Shown here in pieces: positions 26,457 to 35,529 of a DNA stretch of 64,000 bases. This DNA comes from Pseudothermotoga_B sp051235805 (GTDB taxonomy: Bacteria > Thermotogota > Thermotogae > Thermotogales > DSM-5069): contig NZ_JBPNXV010000001.1 of NCBI RefSeq assembly GCF_051235805.1, forward strand, positions 868,001 to 932,000. Direction: 5' to 3'. Every line of letters begins with the position of its first letter. The first letter of the stretch is position 1. A program made the translations under genes and the position numbers. A model generated the notes under the pieces. That model was not told where the DNA came from and did no database searches. It saw nothing but the letters and a program-made list of their open reading frames with translations.

Positions 26457-28331
26457 ATGAGGAAAGTGCTGTTAGTAGTTTCACTACTCTTCGCCTGCTT
26501 AGTCATGGCACAGCTCGCAGCCGATGTTCCGAGGAACGAAACATTCATTGCAAACCAACTCACGGGACGCGTAGGAACACCAGGGAATTTCAACCTCTGG
26601 GCAGGTTGGCGCTGGCAAGACAGAGGCATTCAGAACCTGTTGCTCGAGTCGGTGTGGTGTGTAGAGTACGCTACTGGTGAGATCATCAACGCCTTGGCGG
26701 CAGAACCACCAATCTACAACTCTGATTTTACAGAACTGACGATCAAACTGAGAAAGGGCGTCTACTGGAGCGACGGTGTGCCGTTCACCGCTGACGACGT
26801 GGTGTACACGATCGAGTTGTGCAAGAGTGTGCCGGGTATGAGCTACAACGCCCAGCTGCAACAAGTCGCAGAGGTGAAAAAGCTCGATGATTACACCGTC
26901 GTGGTGAAACTCACCGAACCAAACTCGAGATTCCACACGCATTTCCTTGACAGATGGGGCGCGCTCAGAATTCTTCCAAAACATGTCTTTGAGAAAGCCG
27001 CAGACCCGATGACCTTCGAGTTCAATCCACCAGTCGGTACAGGACCTTACGTACTGAAAGGGTACGATCCAGGTGGATACTGGACTTTGTGGGAGCTCAG
27101 AGAAGATTGGCAGAGAACACCCACGGGAATGCTCTACGGCAAACCTGCACCAAAGTACGTTTTGATTCAAACCTTCGGCACCGCAGAACAACAAGTGCTC
27201 GCAATGGCAAGACATGAACTGGATGCAGCAGACTTGACGATGGAAGGTCTCAGAGCAGTACTTCAGAGAGTTAACACCGCAAGGGCATGGAGAAGAGACT
27301 TTCCATGGAGCGTCAACATAGACCCATGTGTCACAGGATTGCATCTGAACACCGCGATCGAACCGTACAACAATCCAGAGGTAAGATGGGCTCTGACACT
27401 GGCTATAGACATTGTTGAATACGCAGGAAACGCATTCGATGGTGCCGTGACGCTCAGCCCAATTCACTTACCGCTTACGAGCGCCTATTACAATTGGTAC
27501 TTCACACGCATCGAAGAATGGCTCAAATCCTTTGAACTTGATCTTGGTGATGGACAGAAGTTCAAACCATACGATCCAACTGCAGGTGAAAGGCTCGCTG
27601 AGTATGCCAAGAAGAGAGGTTACAAAGTTCCAACCGATCCAGAGGAGATCAAGAAGGTCTTCGGACCAGGTTGGTACAAGTACGCACCAGATGTAGCAGA
27701 AAAACTGCTGATCAAGAACGGATTCAAGAGAGATCCCAAGACGGGTAAGTGGCTGCTACCAGATGGTAAGCCATGGACGATCACGATTTTGACGACTACG
27801 AACCCAGCACACCCAAGTTATAGAAACGGTTTTGCTGCATCACAAGCATGGAAGAAGTTTGGAATCGATGTTACCGTCATGACCAGCGATGCTCTGGCAA
27901 CACTGGGGCAGCGCGGAGAGTTCGAGATCACTACGGACTGGCCCGCCGCAGAGCCGTGGGGAGGTCACCCAGATCTCTTCAGAGTCTTTGATCCGTACAA
28001 CTCACAGTATCTGGTACCCATTGGAGAAAATGCACCGTGGGGGAACTATGGACGATGGACTAACCCAGAGATGGATGCTGTCATCGCCAAACTCAAGGAA
28101 ACTGATTGGAACGACACTGAAGGCATCGTCACTGTTGGCTTGGAAGGACTCAAATTGTTGATCAAGGAGATGGCCGGTATTCCAACCTTCAACTATCCAG
28201 GTGTTGTGGCATGGGATGAATACTACTGGACGAACTATCCAGGTGCCGAGAACATGTACTCTCAACCGTATCACCACTGGCCAAACCTTAAGTACATGCT
28301 GCCATTCTTGAAACCAACAGGTAAGAAATGA
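26457..28331 (+). CDS. Family 5 solute-binding protein, probably xylo-oligosaccharide
   Basis: Protein of 624 residues with signal peptide MRKVLLVVSLLFACLVMA. The fold is that of the DppA/OppA (SBP_bac_5) family: LRKGVYWSDGVPFTADDVVYTIEL, VGTGPYVLKGYDPGGY, VRWALTLAID. In Thermotogales such family 5 proteins bind oligosaccharides as well as peptides. The position between a GH10 xylanase and GH3/CE7 genes matches the TM0071 (XloE) arrangement, so xylobiose and xylotriose are the likely ligands. The mature N-terminus lacks a lipobox cysteine, so it may be soluble in the periplasm. ATG at 26457 has GGGGGTG five bases upstream. It is the first gene of the operon. Confidence 0.9.
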   Translation: MRKVLLVVSLLFACLVMAQLAADVPRNETFIANQLTGRVGTPGNFNLWAGWRWQDRGIQNLLLESVWCVEYATGEIINALAAEPPIYNSDFTELTIKLRKGVYWSDGVPFTADDVVYTIELCKSVPGMSYNAQLQQVAEVKKLDDYTVVVKLTEPNSRFHTHFLDRWGALRILPKHVFEKAADPMTFEFNPPVGTGPYVLKGYDPGGYWTLWELREDWQRTPTGMLYGKPAPKYVLIQTFGTAEQQVLAMARHELDAADLTMEGLRAVLQRVNTARAWRRDFPWSVNIDPCVTGLHLNTAIEPYNNPEVRWALTLAIDIVEYAGNAFDGAVTLSPIHLPLTSAYYNWYFTRIEEWLKSFELDLGDGQKFKPYDPTAGERLAEYAKKRGYKVPTDPEEIKKVFGPGWYKYAPDVAEKLLIKNGFKRDPKTGKWLLPDGKPWTITILTTTNPAHPSYRNGFAASQAWKKFGIDVTVMTSDALATLGQRGEFEITTDWPAAEPWGGHPDLFRVFDPYNSQYLVPIGENAPWGNYGRWTNPEMDAVIAKLKETDWNDTEGIVTVGLEGLKLLIKEMAGIPTFNYPGVVAWDEYYWTNYPGAENMYSQPYHHWPNLKYMLPFLKPTGKK

Positions 28332-28336
28332 TGCAA

Positions 28337-28369
28337 GCTGGGGCGTTTACGCGCCCCGGCATATTTTTC
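28337..28369 (+). terminator. Hairpin after the binding protein gene
   Basis: GCTGGGGCG (28337-28345) pairs with CGCCCCGGC (28352-28360) around a six-base loop, followed by ATATTTTTC. It lies between the binding protein and the first permease. Such hairpins often allow partial read-through and protect the upstream mRNA, keeping the binding protein in excess. Confidence 0.75.
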
Positions 28370-28385
28370 AAAGGAGGTCGAAGCT

Positions 28386-29393
28386 TTGAGATTCTTTAGG
28401 ACTTACTTTCTCCCCAGGATCCTTATCTACCTTCTTGTAATTGTTGTTGGAGTCACTATCGTTTTTGTAATTCCAAGATTGCTTCCGATGGACCCCATTC
28501 AACAAATGATAGGACAGATAACATCAACTGGAGCTTATCTGGACCCAAAGGCAATGAATTATATGATCGAGACGCTCAAAGAGTTGTACGGCTTGAAGGG
28601 TTCTCTCTGGGAGCAGTACTGGGCTTTTTGGAAAAGATTGTTCAGAGGTGATTTTGGACCGTCATACTTTCAGTTCCCTGTACCGGTCATGTCTTTGATA
28701 AGACAGTCTTTGCCGTGGACACTCGGGCTTTTGCTCACAACGACATTGGTTTCTTGGATCTTTGGTAACGTCTTGGGAGCGTTGGGAGGTTACTTTCCTC
28801 AAAAAAGTTGGGCAAAGATTCTGGATGTTCTTTCCATGGTGATAAGACCGATGCCATATTATGTTCTGGCTCTGTCGTTGCTCTTGCTTTTTGCATATTT
28901 CATCCCGATCTTTCCTTTGGGTGGAGGGTTTCTCATAGGTGGAAGGATAGGCTTTGATCTTCGCAGTATTTTGATACTGCTGAAGCATGCTTTTCTGCCG
29001 GCTATGTCCTTGATACTCTTAGGTGTCTTTCTGTGGTTTCAAGCCATGAAACTCGTTGTTCAGAGTGTTAAAAATGAAGATTTCGTTTCTTACGCGAAAC
29101 TTGGAGGTTTGAGCCAGTCGAAGATCGTGAGAAGGTATGTTATGAGAAATGCGATGCTGCCACAGATCACGGGGTTAGCACTCTCATTGGGTCAGATCTT
29201 CAGTGGTGCATTGATCACAGAGATCGTCTTCTCTTACCCGGGGCTGGGCACACTGCTTTACAATGCGATCTTCACGGGCGATTACAACCTGCTCATGGGC
29301 ATAATGAGCATGTCAATCTTCGTCATAACGACGAGCATCCTTGTGATAGATTTGCTCTATCCGATCTTCGACCCGAGAGTCAGATACAGATGA
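28386..29393 (+). CDS. ABC transporter permease, DppB type
   Basis: Membrane protein of 335 residues with six predicted helices and the binding-protein-dependent transport signature near residues 235-290 (NAMLPQITGLALSLGQIFSGALITE and VFSYPGLGTLLYNAIFTGDY). It is one half of the membrane channel for the family 5 binding protein. The start is TTG at 28386 with a full AAAGGAGGT eight bases upstream; no ATG or GTG is near, so the rare start is well supported. It is followed by the second permease after ten bases. Confidence 0.93.
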   Translation: MRFFRTYFLPRILIYLLVIVVGVTIVFVIPRLLPMDPIQQMIGQITSTGAYLDPKAMNYMIETLKELYGLKGSLWEQYWAFWKRLFRGDFGPSYFQFPVPVMSLIRQSLPWTLGLLLTTTLVSWIFGNVLGALGGYFPQKSWAKILDVLSMVIRPMPYYVLALSLLLLFAYFIPIFPLGGGFLIGGRIGFDLRSILILLKHAFLPAMSLILLGVFLWFQAMKLVVQSVKNEDFVSYAKLGGLSQSKIVRRYVMRNAMLPQITGLALSLGQIFSGALITEIVFSYPGLGTLLYNAIFTGDYNLLMGIMSMSIFVITTSILVIDLLYPIFDPRVRYR

Positions 29394-29403
29394 GGTGGAT
29401 GCG

Positions 29404-30258
29404 ATGAAAACACTGAGAGATCTTCTGAGAGATGGTAGATTCAAGTTCGCTTTCGCGGTGTGTTTGGTTCTTTTGATTTTGTCTGTGCTGAGCTTCTTTT
29501 CGCCTTACGATCCCTACAGATGGAACGTTGTGCAGCGTGATCTTCCACCCCAGTGGCCACACGTACTGGGCACGACTTCCACAGGCCAAGACATCTTTTG
29601 GCTGCTCACCTTTGCCGTGCGTAACTCTCTGACTATGTCTTTGATCGCCAGTATGATATCGCGCGTCATAGCTATCATTATCGGTCTGACGGCTGGTCAC
29701 AAGGGGGGCAAGGTCGATAAGATTCTCATGTTCCTCAGTGATTCTTTTTTGATCATCCCTTTGCTCTTGATCATAATCATGTTTGCTGTGATGGTTAAAG
29801 GAAGGATGAACTTGGCTGGGCTTGGGTTGTTGCTTGGTATGTTCGGTTGGGCTTGGGACGCCAGAGTGATAAGATCTCAGGTGCTGAGCCTGCGTGAAAG
29901 AGATTTCATTTACACTGCCGTTCTTTCGGGTTCTTCCACGCTCTCAATAGTCTTTAAAGAGTATATGCCATTCTTGATTCCTTTGATCTTTGCAACACTC
30001 ATTGGTAATATGTCTTGGGCAATCGGGATGGAGATCGTCCTGGCGATCCTTGGTGTTTTGAATCTTGAAACACCGATGATCGGCACAATGCTATACTGGG
30101 CAATCAACTATCAATCGATTCTCTTAGGTTATTGGTGGTGGATCCTCACGCCAGTGACGACGAGTGTCTTCTTGTTCATCGCTCTGTATCTGATGTCTGT
30201 GAGCATTAGTGAATACCTCGATCCGAGAATGAGAATTCAAAGAGTAGGTAGAGCTTGA
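29404..30258 (+). CDS. ABC transporter permease, DppC type
   Basis: Membrane protein of 284 residues. It has the N-terminal OppC-type segment (FKFAFAVCLVLLILSVLSFFSPYDPYRWN), the LGTTSTGQDIFWLLTFAVRNSL motif and a long permease core. ATG at 29404 is chosen because GAGGTGG lies five bases upstream; the GTG at 29395 would overlap the ribosome binding site. It pairs with the DppB-like permease to form the channel. Confidence 0.93.
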   Translation: MKTLRDLLRDGRFKFAFAVCLVLLILSVLSFFSPYDPYRWNVVQRDLPPQWPHVLGTTSTGQDIFWLLTFAVRNSLTMSLIASMISRVIAIIIGLTAGHKGGKVDKILMFLSDSFLIIPLLLIIIMFAVMVKGRMNLAGLGLLLGMFGWAWDARVIRSQVLSLRERDFIYTAVLSGSSTLSIVFKEYMPFLIPLIFATLIGNMSWAIGMEIVLAILGVLNLETPMIGTMLYWAINYQSILLGYWWWILTPVTTSVFLFIALYLMSVSISEYLDPRMRIQRVGRA

Positions 30259-30268
30259 GGTGTTGCCG

Positions 30269-31252
30269 ATGAAGACGTTGATCGAAGCGAAGAAGGTCAA
30301 AGCGTACTATGTTCTTGAAATCTTTGGTAAGCAGAGGACCGTCAGGGCGGTAGACGAAGTTGATCTGGATGTTCTGGAAGGCTCAATACACGGAATCGCT
30401 GGTGAGAGTGGTTGTGGCAAAACCACCTTTCTTAAGGTTCTCTTCGCAGCTGTTGAACCACCTTTGAGAATGGTCGATGGAAAAGTGTACTACGTGGATG
30501 GCACTAAAGCGATCGATCTGTACTCGGTTGAGGAATCTGAAAGAAAGAGGTTTAGATGGTCCTTTGCTTCATATGTGCCCCAAGGCTCGATGAGTGTACT
30601 CAACCCAGTGCTGAAGATAAAGGACACTTTCAGAGACTTCATCTCAAGCCATCTAAAAGGAAAGAATAAGAACGAAGCGTACGAGATGGCGAAAGAGCAC
30701 CTCAAGGAGCTGGGGCTGCCATTCAAGATTTTGGATGCTTACCCGCACCAGCTTTCTGGCGGTATGAGACAAAGAGTGACCATAGCGCTTGCGACGGTCT
30801 TGAAGCCCAAGGTGATCATTGCCGATGAAGCCACCACCGCACTGGATGTGGTGACACAGCGAGCTGTCATTCAGCTGTTGAAGGACATACAAACGTGGCA
30901 GCACAGTGCCCTTGTTTTAGTCACCCACGACATGGGTGTGCACGCTAACATTACGAACTTGTTGAGCGTCATGTACGCAGGAAAAGTAATAGAAGAAGGA
31001 AGGACTGAAGAGTTATTCGACAATCCCAAACATCCCTACACTCAATACCTCATCAAGTCGTTGCCAAGATTCGGTGACAGATCAAAAAGGGAGAGTCCTC
31101 CGGGCAGTCCGCCATCGCTCTTGAATCTGCCGAGCGGGTGCGCGTTTCATCCGCGATGCCCGTTCAAGATGCAAAAGTGTGAAAAGGAACAACCTACCAC
31201 CTTTAAAGTGAGCGAATCACACAAGGTTGCATGTTGGCTCGCGGAGGGATGA
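30269..31252 (+). CDS. ABC transporter ATPase, DppD type
   Basis: Protein of 327 residues. Walker A is GESGCGKTT, the signature LSGGMRQRVTIALA, and Walker B VIIADEATTALD with an H-loop VLVTHDM. The C-terminal oligopeptide extension PPGSPPSLLNLPSGCAFHPR and CPFKMQKCEKEQP contains the four-cysteine motif typical of this family (iron-sulfur or metal site). ATG at 30269 has GAGGTG six bases upstream. It powers import with the next ATPase. Confidence 0.95.
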   Translation: MKTLIEAKKVKAYYVLEIFGKQRTVRAVDEVDLDVLEGSIHGIAGESGCGKTTFLKVLFAAVEPPLRMVDGKVYYVDGTKAIDLYSVEESERKRFRWSFASYVPQGSMSVLNPVLKIKDTFRDFISSHLKGKNKNEAYEMAKEHLKELGLPFKILDAYPHQLSGGMRQRVTIALATVLKPKVIIADEATTALDVVTQRAVIQLLKDIQTWQHSALVLVTHDMGVHANITNLLSVMYAGKVIEEGRTEELFDNPKHPYTQYLIKSLPRFGDRSKRESPPGSPPSLLNLPSGCAFHPRCPFKMQKCEKEQPTTFKVSESHKVACWLAEG

Positions 31253-31255
31253 CAG

Positions 31256-32215
31256 TTGACTGAGATACTGAGAGTTTCGAACCTAACGAAGATATTCACG
31301 ATTGGCAGTATTTTTTCTAGGACTAAAATCGTCGCCGTGAATAACGTATCGTTTGGTGTGAACAGAGCAGAAGTCTTCACGCTTGCAGGCGAGAGTGGTT
31401 GTGGCAAGACGACGATCGCAAAGATTTTGCTTGGCTTTGAGCATCCTACGGAAGGAATCATCGAATACAATGGTCGTAGGATAGATAACATTAAGCCAAA
31501 AGAGAGATTCAAACTCAGAAAAGAGATTCAAACGATCTTTCAGAATCCTTTTTCCACCTTCAATCCATTGAGAAAGGTAGACAGGTACTTCTTTGAAGCA
31601 CTTCGAAATTTCGAAATCACCGAGCAAGAAAGTGATGTTGTGAGAATCATAAAAGAAAAACTTGATGCCGTTGGCGTGGCATATGAGGAGTTTTGTGAGA
31701 AGTATCCGGGTGAGTTCTCTGGAGGACAGCTTCAGCGAATCTCCATAGCTCGGGCGCTGCTGACCAATCCAACTTTGATCATCGCAGACGAGCCGGTGTC
31801 GATGGTTGATGCTTCGCTCAGAATGTCCATCGTGAACCTTTTCAAAGATCTGCGCGACAAGTTTGGTGTCAGTGTTTTGTACATAACGCACGATCTTGCC
31901 ACGGCGTACTATGTTAGCGACCGAATGGCAGTAATGTTCCGCGGTGAGATCGTCGAACTCGGTCGTGCCGATAAGGTTCTTCAAGAACCTAAGCATCCGT
32001 ACACTCGATTGCTCAGAGAATCTGTGCCGGAGCCCGATCCTTCCAAACGCTGGACCTCAAAGGTAGTACTCGCAGAACAGGAACACGAGGAATATTTGAG
32101 GACAGGATGCAAGTTCGCTGGGAGATGCCCAACTGCTATGGAAATCTGCAAGAGAGAATCGCCAGATTATTACGAGGTCGATGGGGTAAAAGTGAGGTGC
32201 TTTCTGTACAAATAA
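31256..32215 (+). CDS. ABC transporter ATPase, DppF type
   Basis: Protein of 319 residues starting at TTG 31256, with GGAGGG seven bases upstream and four bases after the previous stop. Walker A is GESGCGKTT, signature FSGGQLQRISIARAL, Walker B LIIADEPVSMVDASLR, H-loop LYITHDL. The C-terminal extension again carries CKFAGRCPTAMEICKRE. It is the second ATPase of the heterodimer for oligosaccharide uptake. Confidence 0.95.
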   Translation: MTEILRVSNLTKIFTIGSIFSRTKIVAVNNVSFGVNRAEVFTLAGESGCGKTTIAKILLGFEHPTEGIIEYNGRRIDNIKPKERFKLRKEIQTIFQNPFSTFNPLRKVDRYFFEALRNFEITEQESDVVRIIKEKLDAVGVAYEEFCEKYPGEFSGGQLQRISIARALLTNPTLIIADEPVSMVDASLRMSIVNLFKDLRDKFGVSVLYITHDLATAYYVSDRMAVMFRGEIVELGRADKVLQEPKHPYTRLLRESVPEPDPSKRWTSKVVLAEQEHEEYLRTGCKFAGRCPTAMEICKRESPDYYEVDGVKVRCFLYK

Positions 32216-32229
32216 AGGAGGTTGATAAT

Positions 32230-34545
32230 GTGGAACTTTACAAGAATTCAAAGGTATCTGCAGAGATCAGGGCAAAGGATTTGCTCTCGAAGATGACTTT
32301 AGATGAGAAGATATCACAACTGGGTTCAGTGTGGGGATATGAACTGCTCGATGAAGAAGGGCGATTCCTTGAAAAGAAAGCCAATGAGTTGTTAAAACAC
32401 GGTATGGGACAGATAACGCGACCAGGTGGCGCAACGAATTTGGAACCAGCTGAGGTGGTCAAGTTCGTAAACCAGATTCAAAAATATCTGATTGAGAAGA
32501 CCAGACTCGGCATTCCAGCGCTCATTCACGAAGAATGCCTTGCTGGATATATGGGCTTGGGTGCAACGAATTTTCCACAACCCATAGCGATGGCGAGTAC
32601 GTGGGATCCAGATCTTATCCATCGCGTTGGACGTGCTATTGGAAGCGATATGAAAAAAATAGGTGCGCACCAAGGACTTGCACCCGTGGTGGATGTGGTC
32701 AGAGATCCCAGATGGGGAAGGACCGAAGAAAGCTTTGGTGAATCGCCTTATCTTGTGGCGCGCATGGGAGTTAGATACATCGAAGGGATTCAGAAAAACG
32801 GAGTCATAGCGACAACGAAACACTACGTGGCGTACGGAGCTGCTGAAGGCGGTAAGAACTGGGCACCGAGCAACGTCGCACCAAGAGAGTTGCGAGAAGT
32901 TTTCATGTTTCCTTTTGAGGCTGCTGTGAAGTGCGCAAATGTTCTATCGGTAATGAACTCCTACAGCGAGATCGATGGTGTTCCATGTGCTTGTTCAGAG
33001 GAACTCTTGGACAGAATGCTCAGAAAAGAATGGGGATTCAAGGGCATTGTTGTTTCTGATTATTTCGCTGTCGACAATTTGAGGAGCTATCACAAGATCG
33101 CAAAAGACAAAGCTCAGGCGGCAAAGCTGGCACTTGAGGCAGGCATAGACATAGAACTTCCCAAGATGGATTGCTACTACGAGTTGAAGAAGCTTGTTGA
33201 GAGCGGTCAACTTTCCGAGAGTGTTCTGGATGAAGCGGTCTTCAGAGTGTTACTGATGAAGTTCAAGCTTGGACTCTTTGAAAGACCGTACGTTGAAGAG
33301 TGTGAGCAACTGCCAAAGCACGGCGATCTCGCACTGGAAGTTGCAAGAAAATCGATCGTTCTTTTGAAGAACGATGGAATACTGCCTTTGAAGAAAGGGC
33401 TAAAAGTAGCGCTGGTTGGACCAAACTCAAGGAACGTGCGAAATATGTTTGGTGACTACTCTTACTACACTCACATAAAGGCTCTACTTGATACTGTCAA
33501 CTTGGCAGCGGTCAACGCACCAACCTTCAATTTGAAAAAGGTGGAGGAGGTCGTCAACAACGAACTGCAGCACGTTAGAGATGTGTACGATCTTCTGAAA
33601 AATGAAGGTATTGATCTTGAATGGGCTGAAGGCTGTGGTGTGCTCGAAGGAGATGAACAAGCTATACGTGAAGCAGTGACTTTGGCAGAGAAGTGTGATG
33701 TGATCATAGCAGTGATGGGTGATAGATCTGGTTTAACGAAAGATTGCACCTCTGGTGAATCAAGAGACAGTGCGAATTTGAGACTACCAGGTCTTCAAGA
33801 GAAACTGCTCTTGGAACTCGCAAAGGTGAAAAAGCCCATCGTGTTGGTGCTTGTGACAGGTAGACCATATGCCTTAGAGATTGTTGAGGACAAGATGAAC
33901 GCAATCGTGGAGGCATGGTTGCCAGCAGAGGCTGGTGGACAAGCGATTGTCGATGTACTGCTTGGCAAGGTCAATCCATCTGGAAAACTTCCGATCAGTT
34001 TTCCAAGGAGCGCTGGACAGCTTCCTGTTTTCCATTATGTGAAACCTTCTGGTGGAAGATCACACTGGCACAAGGACTACGTGGATGAACCTGTCGAACC
34101 ACTCTATCCATTTGGGCATGGTCTTTCTTACACAAAGTTTGAGTATTCGAACTTTTGTATAGAATCTAAGCAAGTTCCAACAGCCGGTGAGATCATCGTG
34201 AAGGTTGATCTGAAGAACGTTGGAGAGGTGGCAGGAGAAGAAGTTGTTCAGCTTTATGTCGGTCGAGAGAATGGTTCGGTGACAAGACCTGTGAAGGAAC
34301 TGAAAGGGTTTGTGAGAGTGCAGCTCGAGCCAGGTCAAAGCAGAACAGTACAGTTCAGAGTACACACCGATGTTCTGGCTTATTACAATCGGAGGATGGA
34401 GCTTGTCGTTGAGCCGGGCATCTACAAGTTCATGGTGGGTGCTTCATCTGCCGATATCAAGTTCTGTGAAGAGGTGGAACTGGTTGGTGAAGAAAGAAAA
34501 GTTCCAACCTCGAGAAGATTCTTCAGTGAAACGGAGGTATTCTGA
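32230..34545 (+). CDS. GH3 glycoside hydrolase, probable beta-xylosidase
   Basis: Protein of 771 residues. The GTG at 32230 is chosen because AAAGGAGG lies eight bases upstream and directly follows the ATPase stop. Longer in-frame starts lie inside that gene. The GH3 N-terminal barrel has KHYVAYG, and the nucleophile Asp277 lies in FKGIVVSDYFAV. The C-terminal alpha/beta sandwich and a fibronectin type III-like domain (IIVKVDLKNVGEVAGEEVVQ) follow. No signal peptide is seen, so it acts in the cytoplasm on imported oligomers. Position in the cluster (as TM0076) favours beta-xylosidase, with beta-glucosidase or alpha-arabinosidase side activity possible. Confidence 0.93.
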   Translation: MELYKNSKVSAEIRAKDLLSKMTLDEKISQLGSVWGYELLDEEGRFLEKKANELLKHGMGQITRPGGATNLEPAEVVKFVNQIQKYLIEKTRLGIPALIHEECLAGYMGLGATNFPQPIAMASTWDPDLIHRVGRAIGSDMKKIGAHQGLAPVVDVVRDPRWGRTEESFGESPYLVARMGVRYIEGIQKNGVIATTKHYVAYGAAEGGKNWAPSNVAPRELREVFMFPFEAAVKCANVLSVMNSYSEIDGVPCACSEELLDRMLRKEWGFKGIVVSDYFAVDNLRSYHKIAKDKAQAAKLALEAGIDIELPKMDCYYELKKLVESGQLSESVLDEAVFRVLLMKFKLGLFERPYVEECEQLPKHGDLALEVARKSIVLLKNDGILPLKKGLKVALVGPNSRNVRNMFGDYSYYTHIKALLDTVNLAAVNAPTFNLKKVEEVVNNELQHVRDVYDLLKNEGIDLEWAEGCGVLEGDEQAIREAVTLAEKCDVIIAVMGDRSGLTKDCTSGESRDSANLRLPGLQEKLLLELAKVKKPIVLVLVTGRPYALEIVEDKMNAIVEAWLPAEAGGQAIVDVLLGKVNPSGKLPISFPRSAGQLPVFHYVKPSGGRSHWHKDYVDEPVEPLYPFGHGLSYTKFEYSNFCIESKQVPTAGEIIVKVDLKNVGEVAGEEVVQLYVGRENGSVTRPVKELKGFVRVQLEPGQSRTVQFRVHTDVLAYYNRRMELVVEPGIYKFMVGASSADIKFCEEVELVGEERKVPTSRRFFSETEVF

Positions 34546-35526
34546 GTGGCACAGTACGATCTGCCGCTGGAACAGCTGAGGCAGTATCTTCCCGAGAGAA
34601 GAGAAGAGCCAGACTTTGGCGAGTTTTGGCGTGAAACGATACAACAGAGTTTAGAGAGATTTGAACCACCAATCTTCAATGAAGTGGACGTTGGTTTGAA
34701 GGTGCTGAGAACTTATGATGTGACCTTCAGTGGATACATGGGGCAGAAGATCAAGGCGTGGTTCATCGTTCCGAAAGGTACTAAAGAGAATCTACCGTGT
34801 GTGGTCGAGTTCGTTGGTTACGGTGGAGGCAGAGGTTTTCCACACGACTGGTTGATATACGCTTGTGCAAACTATGCACACTTTGTCATGGACACACGCG
34901 GTCAAGGCAGCAGTTGGCTCAAGGGCGACACTCCAGACTACGAATCTTCTCAAGGACCACAGTATCCTGGCTTCATGACGAGGGGCATACTTGATCCACA
35001 AACTTATTACTATAGAAGAGTCTTCACCGACGCGGTTATGGCTGTTGAGTCTGTCATGCATCTTCCCTACGTCGACGCAGAGAGAATGGCCGTGGGGGGA
35101 ACGAGCCAAGGTGGTGGTATTGCGATCGCCACCGCGGCTCTTTCAAGAAAAGTGAAAGCTTTGATCTGTGATGTACCCTTTTTGTGCCATTTTGAGCGCG
35201 CAGTGGAACTGGTGGACAGCACGCCGTACGCTGAGATCAGTAGATATTGTAAGATTCATCCAGATCAGACCGAAACAGTCTTCAGGACTTTGTCTTACTT
35301 CGATGGGGTGAACTTTGCCGCGAGAGCAAGAGCTTCTGCCTTGTTCTCTGTGGCACTGATGGACGACATATGTCCACCTTCTACGGTCTTCGCCGCATAC
35401 AATCATTACGCTGGAGCGAAGCAAATCGAAGTTTATCCTTTCGCGGGTCACGAAGGAGGAGGGTCGTATCACATCCAAAACAAGATAAAATTTCTGCAAG
35501 AGATTTTTTCATCGCGGGAGGTATGA
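34546..35526 (+). CDS. axeA: Acetyl xylan esterase / cephalosporin C deacetylase, CE7
   Basis: Protein of 326 residues, the size of CE7 esterases. The nucleophile Ser187 is in AVGGTSQGGG. Asp273 (ALMDDICPP) and His302 (FAGHEGGG) complete the triad, and VGYGGGRG near residue 91 supplies the oxyanion hole. The RGQGSS motif (118-123) is a CE7 hallmark. It removes acetyl groups from short xylo-oligosaccharides in the cytoplasm. GTG at 34546 directly follows the GH3 stop (TGA GTG), with ACGGAGGT upstream inside the GH3 gene. Confidence 0.95.
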   Translation: MAQYDLPLEQLRQYLPERREEPDFGEFWRETIQQSLERFEPPIFNEVDVGLKVLRTYDVTFSGYMGQKIKAWFIVPKGTKENLPCVVEFVGYGGGRGFPHDWLIYACANYAHFVMDTRGQGSSWLKGDTPDYESSQGPQYPGFMTRGILDPQTYYYRRVFTDAVMAVESVMHLPYVDAERMAVGGTSQGGGIAIATAALSRKVKALICDVPFLCHFERAVELVDSTPYAEISRYCKIHPDQTETVFRTLSYFDGVNFAARARASALFSVALMDDICPPSTVFAAYNHYAGAKQIEVYPFAGHEGGGSYHIQNKIKFLQEIFSSREV

Positions 35527-35529
35527 ATT

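Noticed and set aside
26499..27467. A 322-codon minus-strand open frame inside the xylo-oligosaccharide binding protein gene
   Set aside because: It is fully antisense to a well-supported SBP_bac_5 gene, has no ribosome binding site and an odd composition (many Cys, His, Trp), so it is a by-product of codon bias.
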